A stretch of DNA of 64,000 nucleotides from Sphingobium sp. AS12 (GTDB taxonomy: Bacteria; Pseudomonadota; Alphaproteobacteria; Sphingomonadales; Sphingomonadaceae), in the NCBI RefSeq assembly GCF_019097845.1, contig NZ_JAHRGM010000076.1:144209-208208 (forward strand), in the 5' to 3' direction. Under the pieces are notes generated by a model, which ran no database searches, had not been told where the DNA came from, and was given only the letters and a program-made list of their open reading frames with translations. Positions 54,217-61,595 of the stretch are shown piece by piece; the stretch's first letter is position 1, and each line of letters starts with the position of its first letter. The translations under genes were made by a program, and so were the position numbers.

Positions 54217-56018
54217 GCCGCCATCCGCTCCCCGCGCAGAGCCGCCGTGGCCGCATGGTCCACCGCCAGGCTATAGTCGGCCAGACTGCCCGTCAGCACG
54301 ACGCCATAGCGGTCCCGCGCCGCGTCGATGCTCACCAGTTCGTCCAGCACATCCTCACACACCGCCTGCGGATCACGCAGCAGCGCAGGGGCGAAGCCGG
54401 CGCCGCCGCCATGCTGATAGGCGATCACCGCCCCGGCGGGGAGTTGCGCGCGGGCCGTCAGTTCGACGCGATATTCATCGGGCGTCCCGACCTGGAAATG
54501 ATTGAGATAGGGCGAGCCATCCTCACCACCCTCCAGCCCGCTGATCGGATGATCATGGCTGACCATCCAGGCCATGGCGAGCGCGGGCTCGAGGATCTGC
54601 TTGACGTTGCGGCTGCCCGGCATGCCGCGCCAGCGACCCGCGCCACCGCTGTCGGTGACAAGTTCGCGGCTGATGTTGATGACCGGGAAACGGCTTTCGG
54701 CATCTTCGGCCTGCGACAGCAGCAGGTTGCCGAGCGCGACCGGGCAACTGCCCCAGCCGTCGATCCCCTGCACCGCCGACACGTCCATCGACCGGCAATC
54801 GACGCCCTGATCCATCCACATCTGGCCGCGCGCGTCGAAGCCGATGACCGCGTTGGGCATGCCGATCTTGTAGACCTGCGGCGCGGAGCGATCCGGCGCG
54901 ACGTTCGACAGGGCGACGCACACGGCTTCGGTAATTTCGCACGCCGGGTGGAAGGAGCCGAGCGCCGCTGGCTTGTTGGGCGGGGGATGGGCAATGCAGC
55001 CTTCGGGCAGGATGATCTCCACCGCGTTGAACAGACCTTCATTCTTGACGATGTCCGGGTCGATGGTGGAGGCGATCTGGGTCATGATATAGCCGCGCGA
55101 ATTGGCAAAGGTGTTCCAAACCCCGACCAGATCCGGCCGGACGTCGGTGCCGGTGAGGTCGACGGTCAACTGGTCGCCCGCGATGGTGCAGGCGACATGG
55201 ACGCGCACATCCTTCGTACCCACCGTGTCATGATCGATATGGACGGTGGCTTCATAGCTGCCATCGCGCCAGTCGGACACGAGCTGGCGCATCTGGCGCT
55301 CCGATGTCTCGATCGTCTGGTTGACGGCGGCGCGGACGACATCGCTGCCCCATTTGTCGAGGATGGCACGGATCGAAGCGCTGGCCTTTTCCACCGCGCC
55401 GATCATCGCGGCCAGATCGCCCGCGAAGCTGGGGAAGCGGTTGTTGCGTTCGAGCAGATAGATGGCGTCCCGCCGCTTTTCGCCGCGATGGACGAGTTTG
55501 AGGCAGGGGATGGCCAGCCCTTCGGTAAAAATATCGGTCGCATCGAGGGTGAAGCCGCCGGGGTCCTTGCCGCCCGTATCCCCCTGATGCGCCTGAAGCG
55601 CCTGGATCAGGACCAGGTCGCCCGCCGCGTCATAGACAGGCGCATAGACATTATAGTCGGGCAGATGGCCGCCGCCATGATCAGGATCATTGCCGACAAA
55701 CACGTCGCCCGGTCCCCAATCGAAATGGTCCTGCTGCATCAGGCCGTAGCGCACCGTCAGTTGCGACACGAAGGTCAGATGCGGCGTGCCGATCGATCCC
55801 ATGGCCAGGCGGCCATGGGCATCGACGATGGCGGCGTTGCGCTCATTCGACTGGTTGATGATGGGGGAAGAGGCGGCACGGCCCAGATGGGTCGTCGCTT
55901 CGTAACAGACGGTTTCCAGTGCGCCGCGAATGATGTTGGCGGTAACCGGGTCGATGCTGGCAGTGGTGGGCAAGGGTGCGCGACGGGCGGCCAGGCTGGC
56001 GTTGAGTTCAAAGGACAT
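54213..56018 (-). CDS. hydantoinase HyuB-type subunit
   Basis: A 601-residue hydantoinase B/oxoprolinase subunit. Recognised by DPVTANIIRGALETVCYEAT at the N-terminus, FVGNDPDHGGGHLPDYNV (metal-binding region), INQSNERNAAIVDAHGR and the Gly-rich C-terminal TDSGGAGRWRGMPGS. ATG 56018 follows GAGGAAG. It pairs with HyuA in one complex. It lies 8 bp after the second Rieske gene. The gamma subunit found in acetone carboxylase is not present, which leans toward an ApcA-type or amidase-type complex. Confidence 0.88.
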   Translation of the reverse strand: MSFELNASLAARRAPLPTTASIDPVTANIIRGALETVCYEATTHLGRAASSPIINQSNERNAAIVDAHGRLAMGSIGTPHLTFVSQLTVRYGLMQQDHFDWGPGDVFVGNDPDHGGGHLPDYNVYAPVYDAAGDLVLIQALQAHQGDTGGKDPGGFTLDATDIFTEGLAIPCLKLVHRGEKRRDAIYLLERNNRFPSFAGDLAAMIGAVEKASASIRAILDKWGSDVVRAAVNQTIETSERQMRQLVSDWRDGSYEATVHIDHDTVGTKDVRVHVACTIAGDQLTVDLTGTDVRPDLVGVWNTFANSRGYIMTQIASTIDPDIVKNEGLFNAVEIILPEGCIAHPPPNKPAALGSFHPACEITEAVCVALSNVAPDRSAPQVYKIGMPNAVIGFDARGQMWMDQGVDCRSMDVSAVQGIDGWGSCPVALGNLLLSQAEDAESRFPVINISRELVTDSGGAGRWRGMPGSRNVKQILEPALAMAWMVSHDHPISGLEGGEDGSPYLNHFQVGTPDEYRVELTARAQLPAGAVIAYQHGGGAGFAPALLRDPQAVCEDVLDELVSIDAARDRYGVVLTGSLADYSLAVDHAATAALRGERMAA

Positions 56019-56026
56019 GGGCTTCC

Positions 56027-57436
56027 TCAGCGCGTGGGGCGATGGGGCGGCATCGCGACATAGCGGTCAACCGCCTGCTCGAAATGGCGGATGCGGATTT
56101 CCTGATAATTGCCCAGCGTCAGGCCGCGCTTGGCCGACGCTTCCAGCCCCTCCTGCTGGAGGAAGAGATTGTCGGTATCCTGATCCAATATCCTGCCGAA
56201 ACCGGCATCCATGCCGGGTGCGTCGCAGAAGCTCTGATCGTCGGTCAGGATGATCGGTTCTGCGGGTTCGGGCCGCTGCCCTTCCGTTGGCACAGGGCGC
56301 ATGAAGAACACCTCGTAGATGCAGCGGCGATGGTCCTTCGGGTCCGGGCGGAAGCGATAGACCATCGGCAACGATACGCCGGGGAAAAGATAGGTGTTGG
56401 GGAAGATCGTGTAGGAGAAGCAGTCGAGCATCTCGCTATCCGACGTCTCCGACAAATCGCTGCCGGTGGCCTGGCCGAACATGCCGCGAAACAGGTCCGC
56501 CATCGCCTGCCGCGCGGTGCCATCGCCCACGGTAGGCCGGTCCTCGCTCAGGACCGACGCATCGCCGACAGTGAACTGGTCAAGAATATCCTGTTCGGAA
56601 AAGCGCCCGTCCAGATGGGGTGACGCGACGCCCAGGCAGGAAATGAAGCGATTCACATGATCGCCATAAACGTCATATTGCGTGTTGGCGTCGGCGTTGG
56701 ACGGGGCGACCTGCGGATGGGTCTCGATGACGTGATAGGCCTCCATGAATGCCTCGACCGTCAGTTTCCAGTTGGCCGGAAAGCTTTTCTGGACATGGAG
56801 GTGGATATAGCGATCCTCCAGTTTCCAGGCGCGGATATGGGCGAGCGCGTCGGGGCCGAGATATTCCTCAAGGCTGGGCGCGGCGGGGTCCATGTTGATC
56901 CATACAAAGCCGCCCAGTGTCTGGACGCGGGCCTGGGGCAGGCTGTTGCTGGCGGGATCGACATGGGGGAAATCCCAGGGGCAGACGATGCCCTTGCTGC
57001 TGCCGTCGATATTCCAGCTCCAGCCGTGGAAGCTGCATTTGAACTCGCTGGCAAAGCCCGCCGAGCCGGACGCGCGCAGCTTGGTGCCGCGATGCAGGCA
57101 GGCATTGACATAGGCGCGGATTTCGTCGGGCGCGACACGGGTGATGATCAGGCTGTAACGGCCGATATCATAGACCTGATAGTCGCCGACCTCCGGTATA
57201 TGTTCTTCCCGGCAGGCAAATTGCCAGGTGCGCGTCCACAGGCTTTCCATTTCGCGGCGGGCATAGTCAGGGTCGATATAGCGGTCGTTCGACACATCCT
57301 CGCTGCCCAGGAAAGCACAGGATTCCGACCGGACCCAGCCGGGTGCGGCGACCTTGTCGCGGGCGATGATATCCTGCGTGCTGATCGCCGGGCAGCGGGC
57401 ATCACCCGGTTCCATCGGGCCGGTTTCCATGTTCAT
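56027..57436 (-). CDS. Rieske non-haem iron oxygenase, alpha subunit (second)
   Basis: A 469-residue oxygenase with Rieske ligands C113 and H115 (NACLHRGTKL) and C134 and H137 (KCSFHGWSWN). The mononuclear iron ligands are H235 and H240 (MEAYHVIETHPQ), with D420 as probable third ligand (LDQDTDN). It differs from the first Rieske gene in the linker between His and Cys and in a long insert before the catalytic site's end. It is second in the minus-strand operon; ATGA overlaps the amidohydrolase stop. No beta subunit is near, so it is probably alpha-only. Confidence 0.9.
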   Translation of the reverse strand: MNMETGPMEPGDARCPAISTQDIIARDKVAAPGWVRSESCAFLGSEDVSNDRYIDPDYARREMESLWTRTWQFACREEHIPEVGDYQVYDIGRYSLIITRVAPDEIRAYVNACLHRGTKLRASGSAGFASEFKCSFHGWSWNIDGSSKGIVCPWDFPHVDPASNSLPQARVQTLGGFVWINMDPAAPSLEEYLGPDALAHIRAWKLEDRYIHLHVQKSFPANWKLTVEAFMEAYHVIETHPQVAPSNADANTQYDVYGDHVNRFISCLGVASPHLDGRFSEQDILDQFTVGDASVLSEDRPTVGDGTARQAMADLFRGMFGQATGSDLSETSDSEMLDCFSYTIFPNTYLFPGVSLPMVYRFRPDPKDHRRCIYEVFFMRPVPTEGQRPEPAEPIILTDDQSFCDAPGMDAGFGRILDQDTDNLFLQQEGLEASAKRGLTLGNYQEIRIRHFEQAVDRYVAMPPHRPTR

Positions 57437-58716
57437 GCAACTCTCCGTTGGTCAGAGGCGGCAGGCGCGCAGAGGCCGGACGCGATGTTGTGGATCGCCC
57501 CGTCCTTCATCACCATCGCCAGCCGGTTTTTGTCTTGAAGGATCGTGACATCGGCCAGCGGATCACCATCCACCAGCAGCATGTCGGCAAGCGCGCCGGG
57601 CGTCAGCGTGCCAAGATCACCCTCGTCCCGCATCGCCTGCCCGCCATTGCGCGTGGCGCAGGCGAGCGCGCCCGCCGCGTCATAGCCATAATAGTCCATC
57701 AGCAGCTTGATATCGCGGGCGTTGGTGCCCTGCCGGTTCCAGGCGAGGCCATAGTCGCCGCCGATCAGATGACGGATGCCGCGTTTGCGCAATGCCGTGT
57801 GCGTCGTGACCGATTGCTCGATGAGGGCGGGGATGCCCATGGCTTCGGCCACGGCACGCGGAATCCACGGCTCGCCATAATGGATCATGCTGTGGAACAG
57901 GCCGATCGAAGGCGCGATGACGATGCGGTCGCGCGCTTCCTCCAGCATGTCGAGCATCTCTTCGTCCGCATATTCGACGTGGAACAGGCCATCGACACCG
58001 GCGCGGATGCAGTGTTTGGTTCCTTCGATCGAGCGGCTGTGGGCGTTCACCTTGCGGCCGAAGGCATGGGCGGTATCGACCGCCATCTTCACCTCCTCGA
58101 ACGACATCGGCGTGACGTGGGCGGGGCTGCCGGGATAGAAGGGATCGCCCGACACATCGAGCTTGATATTGTCGCACCCCTCGCGGATCGCGAGGCGCAC
58201 GGCCTTGCGCATCTCTTCGGGTCCATCGACGATACAGCTGATGCCGATGCGCGGATTGTGCAGCTTGCTTTCGTCGCCCATGCCGCCGGTCACGGTGATC
58301 TCGGTCGATCCGGCGCGGATGCGCGGGCCGGGAATATGGCCCGCATCGACGGCGTCGCGCACTGCAACATCCAGCTTCAGCTTCGCCGCCGACGCGCCAT
58401 AGCAACTGGTGAAGCCCTGATCGAGCAACACCCCGGCCATGCGCGCGGTGATGAGCGTGTGGGCTTCGGGCGACGGGCTGATCAGATCCTCGGTCGAGGC
58501 CGCGTCGCCGAAGGATATGTGCGCATGGCCCTCGGTCAGGCCCGGCATCAAGGTCTTGCCAGTACCGTCGACAATCTGGTCCGCCTGCGGCAACGGTCCC
58601 GTCGCGCTGGCCGTCACCGACCGGATGCGGTTCCCCTCCACCAACAAGGCACCCGCAAAAGGCGCGGTCCCGGTGGCGTCCCAGATGGTGGCATTGGTGA
58701 TGAGCGTCGTTGGCAA
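57433..58716 (-). CDS. metal-dependent amidohydrolase (imidazolonepropionase-like)
   Basis: A 427-residue amidohydrolase. The zinc site is LMPGLTEGHAHISFGDAAS (HxH), with Lys in CDNIKLDVSGD, VNAHSRSIEGTK (His), LFHVEYADEE (His) and HLIGGDYGLAWN (Asp). The C-terminal TLTPGALADMLLVDGDPL strand returns to the small beta domain. TTG 58716 is the best start, preceded by GCAGGAGAGGATG; no ATG fits. It would hydrolyse an amide, lactone or lactam ring. It heads the operon with Rieske, HyuB/HyuA and CoA transferases. Confidence 0.82.
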   Translation of the reverse strand: MPTTLITNATIWDATGTAPFAGALLVEGNRIRSVTASATGPLPQADQIVDGTGKTLMPGLTEGHAHISFGDAASTEDLISPSPEAHTLITARMAGVLLDQGFTSCYGASAAKLKLDVAVRDAVDAGHIPGPRIRAGSTEITVTGGMGDESKLHNPRIGISCIVDGPEEMRKAVRLAIREGCDNIKLDVSGDPFYPGSPAHVTPMSFEEVKMAVDTAHAFGRKVNAHSRSIEGTKHCIRAGVDGLFHVEYADEEMLDMLEEARDRIVIAPSIGLFHSMIHYGEPWIPRAVAEAMGIPALIEQSVTTHTALRKRGIRHLIGGDYGLAWNRQGTNARDIKLLMDYYGYDAAGALACATRNGGQAMRDEGDLGTLTPGALADMLLVDGDPLADVTILQDKNRLAMVMKDGAIHNIASGLCAPAASDQRRVA

Positions 58717-58902
58717 GATGGCATCCTCTCCTGCCGATGAGACTATGCCCTTGCCGCCTGCTCCCCAATGACTGCACGCGCACTTGGCGTTTCCTCTCGG
58801 CGCGGCATCGCCTGCCGCGCCAGTCAAGCCGGTGCGCGGCACCATGCCTTTCCGTGCGTCCCGCCTTCGGCCATTCTGCCGGTCAAAAGGAGAATAGTGT
58901 CG
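58717..58902. promoter_or_regulatory. divergent amidohydrolase / ferredoxin-P450 control region
   Basis: A 186 bp gap between two divergent operons. It contains a strong interrupted palindrome GGCGCGGC-ATCGCCT-GCCGCGCC (58799-58821), roughly in the middle. This could be an operator shared by both operons. AAAAGGAG lies before GTG 58897 and ATG 58903. Confidence 0.45.
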
Positions 58903-59223
58903 ATGGTGCAGGTCACCTTTGTGGATGTGAACGGCGTGGAGCGACGGGTCGATGGCGGGTCCGAGGACCAGTCGCTGATGGAACTGGCCAAGGCGAACGG
59001 GATTGATGGCATTGCCGCCGATTGCGGCGGCGCCTGTTCCTGCGCGACCTGTCTGGTCCATATCGACCCGGACTGGACCGAACGGACGGGGCAGCCCGAC
59101 GATATCGAATTTGCCATGCTGGACATGGTCGCGGATGTGGCGACCGCCAGCAGCCGTCTGGCGTGCCAGATACGCCTGTCGGGCGCGCTCGACGGACTTC
59201 GCGTCGTGGTGGCGCAACAATGA
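58903..59223 (+). CDS. [2Fe-2S] ferredoxin (adrenodoxin/putidaredoxin type)
   Basis: A 106-residue ferredoxin. Cluster ligands are C41, C47 and C50 in DCGGACSCATC and C88 in SRLACQIRLS. Length and motif are those of ferredoxins serving class I bacterial P450s. The start is ATG 58903; GTG 58897, with AAAAGGAG closer, is possible. Its stop overlaps the ATG of the P450 gene, a direct sign of an electron-transfer pair. A reductase is not in the window. Confidence 0.93.
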   Translation: MVQVTFVDVNGVERRVDGGSEDQSLMELAKANGIDGIAADCGGACSCATCLVHIDPDWTERTGQPDDIEFAMLDMVADVATASSRLACQIRLSGALDGLRVVVAQQ

Positions 59224-60506
59224 GCGAGGAACAGGCGATGACCAAATTGGCGGAGCGCGACCTGCTCGCAACCGGATCGATGACAGATCCGCTGATTTCG
59301 GCGCGGCCGCGTGACTTTTACGCCGCGATGCGCCGGGACGACCCGGTGCATTGGGACGAGAAGCTGGGCATGTATCTGGTGTCGCGGTACGAGGATATCG
59401 CGACGATCCAGCAGGACCCGATCACCTTTTCGGTGAACAAGGGCTATCACACGCAACAGGCCAAGGGGTTCCAGCAGGAATTTCAGGAGATATTGGAGCG
59501 TGAGGGCGGCGGTTACTTTCCCGACGCGATCATGTCCGACCCGCCCTATCACACACGTATCCGCAAGCTGATGGAGAAAGCCTTTACCGCGCATCGCGTA
59601 AAGGCGCTGGAACCGCGGATCGAAAAGGTGGTGGTCGACCTGATCGACAGCGTCGCAGCGCGGGGCGAGGCGGACGCGATCCATGATTTCGCGGTGCCGC
59701 TGACGGTGCGGATCATCTGCGAGCAGCTGGGCCTGGACTGGGACATGAAGGACCGCATCCAGCGCTGGTCGATCGCGGTGACGGCGCAGATCGGGCGGAT
59801 GCAGGATCGCGAACAGATGCTGGGTCACGCGCGGGCGATTTGCGACCTGCAACATTATCTGATCGCCAAGATGCAGGAGCGGCAGGCCGATCCGCGCGAG
59901 GACATGATTTCCGACCTGGTCCATGCCCGCGATGCCGATGGCGAGGGGTTGAGCTTTGCCGAGGCGGTGTCGCTGGTCCGCGCGCTGCTGATCGCCGGGA
60001 ACGAGACGACCGCGACGGCGCTGGGCAATCTGTTCTTCATTCTCGCCACCCGGCCGGAGATCGCCACCCTGTTGCAGGAGTCGGCGGATGACGACCGGCT
60101 GATGAACCGTTTCGTCGAGGAATTGTTGCGGATCGAGCCGCCGGTGCGCGGCCTGTCGCGCATGACCACGCGCGAGGTCGAGCTGGGCGGACGGACGCTG
60201 CCTGCGGGCGCGCATCTGCTGCTGATGTATGCGTCGGCCAATGATCAGGAGGATGTGTTCCCCCATCCGCGCGCTTTTGACCTCAACCGTCCCAATATCG
60301 GGCGGCACCTGTCCTTTGGCGGCGGGGTGCATCGTTGCGTCGGGCTGGCGCTGGCGCGGATGGAGATCAAGGTGGCGGCGCGCGAGATCGTCAAGCGCAT
60401 CGGCAACATCGAGCTGGCCATTGCGGAGGCGGACATCCGCTATCTGCCCACGGTAGCGACCCAATCGATCGAGCGACTGCCGATCCGTTTCACGCGGCGG
60501 GGCTGA
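59220..60506 (+). CDS. cytochrome P450
   Basis: A 428-residue soluble class I P450. I-helix AGNETT at about 259-264; ExxR at E301-R304 (VEELLRIEP); haem-binding Cys373 in FGGGVHRCVG. The length matches bacterial P450s acting on terpenes, steroids and phenols. It forms an ATGA overlap with the ferredoxin gene and lies 5 bp before an SDR gene, so a hydroxylation followed by alcohol oxidation is likely. Substrate cannot be predicted from the sequence alone. Confidence 0.95.
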   Translation: MSEEQAMTKLAERDLLATGSMTDPLISARPRDFYAAMRRDDPVHWDEKLGMYLVSRYEDIATIQQDPITFSVNKGYHTQQAKGFQQEFQEILEREGGGYFPDAIMSDPPYHTRIRKLMEKAFTAHRVKALEPRIEKVVVDLIDSVAARGEADAIHDFAVPLTVRIICEQLGLDWDMKDRIQRWSIAVTAQIGRMQDREQMLGHARAICDLQHYLIAKMQERQADPREDMISDLVHARDADGEGLSFAEAVSLVRALLIAGNETTATALGNLFFILATRPEIATLLQESADDDRLMNRFVEELLRIEPPVRGLSRMTTREVELGGRTLPAGAHLLLMYASANDQEDVFPHPRAFDLNRPNIGRHLSFGGGVHRCVGLALARMEIKVAAREIVKRIGNIELAIAEADIRYLPTVATQSIERLPIRFTRRG

Positions 60507-60510
60507 GCAG

Positions 60511-61350
60511 ATGGCAGGAGAGCTGGCGGGCAAGGTCGCCATTGTCACCGGCGGCGCGGGCGGGATCGGCCGGGCCACGGTGGAACTGTTCGTGGCCGAA
60601 GGCGCTAAGGTCGTGATCGCCGACGTCGACCAGCAGGCGGGAGACGCGCTGGCGGCGGCACTGGGACCGGCCACCAGCTTCCAGGCAACGGACGTGTCGC
60701 AGCGCGAACAGGTCCAGGCGTTGATTGACCGTGCGGTCACGGACTTTGGCGGGCTGCATGTCATGTTCAACAATGCGGGCATTAGTTGCGCGCCCTTCCC
60801 CCATTTCATCGACGACGCGCTCGACGATTTCCATCGGGTGTTGGGGGTCAACCTGCTTGGGCCGATGTTGGGGACGCAGATTGCCGCGCGCCATATGAAG
60901 GATCATGGCGGCGGCGTGATTTTGAACAATGCGTCGATTGCAGGGATGCTCGCCGGGCAGGCGATGATGACCTATCGCGCGTCCAAGGCGGGGCTGATCC
61001 AGTTTTCCAAGTCCGCCGCTATCGACCTGGCCCAATACGACATCCGGGTAAACTGCCTGGTGCCGGGGCATATCCGCACCAGCCTGTCCTCCTTCCGCGC
61101 GGAAGATGCCGAAGCGAGCGTGGCGGCGAAGGTCGATGCCGGGATCGACGCGGTCTATCTGTCCAACCAGCCACTCAAGCGCCGCGGCCTGCCCAGCGAC
61201 GTGGCCCAGGCGGCGCTCTTTCTGGCGAGCGACCGCGCGTTGCAGATTACCGGCATCACCTTGCCGGTGGAAGGCGGCGTTGTCGCAGGCGATCCGGTCA
61301 ATCATCTGGAACAAATACTGGCTGCGCGGGCGATCGCCCTCCCCGACTAA
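60511..61350 (+). CDS. short-chain dehydrogenase/reductase
   Basis: A 279-residue classical SDR. NAD(P) loop VTGGAGGIGRATVE, acid residue ADVDQQ (Asp, favouring NAD), NNAGISCAPFP, catalytic Ser in NNASIAGMLAG and active-site YRASK. It follows the P450 gene by 5 bp. It would oxidise the alcohol made by the P450. The C-terminal PVEGGVVAGDP differs from the common DGG ending but is within the family range. Confidence 0.92.
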   Translation: MAGELAGKVAIVTGGAGGIGRATVELFVAEGAKVVIADVDQQAGDALAAALGPATSFQATDVSQREQVQALIDRAVTDFGGLHVMFNNAGISCAPFPHFIDDALDDFHRVLGVNLLGPMLGTQIAARHMKDHGGGVILNNASIAGMLAGQAMMTYRASKAGLIQFSKSAAIDLAQYDIRVNCLVPGHIRTSLSSFRAEDAEASVAAKVDAGIDAVYLSNQPLKRRGLPSDVAQAALFLASDRALQITGITLPVEGGVVAGDPVNHLEQILAARAIALPD

Positions 61351-61595
61351 GGCCAGAGCGCGCCGCCCGTTTCCCCGCAAAGATCATGCTGTCCGGCCCG
61401 TCCCGGCAGGTGCGCTGGTGCGACATTGACCGGGATGGAATGGCCTTGATGGAGCGGGAATGGCGGCTTGATCCGGCAGGCACTAGTGGGACTTCGCGGT
61501 CGATCACCTCCGGCGGCTTGATAGGGTGATGCCGGTCCAGACCGAGAAACCGATGCCCAACATCGGCACCCTGGGCAGCTACAGGGAGAGATGCC
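61351..61595. other. intergenic region before the second TBDR
   Basis: This 245 bp stretch holds no convincing gene. It contains a direct repeat GGCGGCTTGAT at 61462-61472 and 61512-61522, exactly 50 bp apart, and GGAGAG just before the TBDR start. The TBDR promoter should be here. I see no clear terminator for the SDR gene. Confidence 0.4.

Noticed and set aside
58824..60851. 675-codon minus-strand frame opposite ferredoxin and P450
   Set aside because: No recognisable domain, and it covers genes with intact catalytic motifs on the other strand.
61351..61595. Small gene between SDR and TBDR
   Set aside because: Open frames here continue from shadows of neighbouring genes and have no ribosome site or family resemblance.
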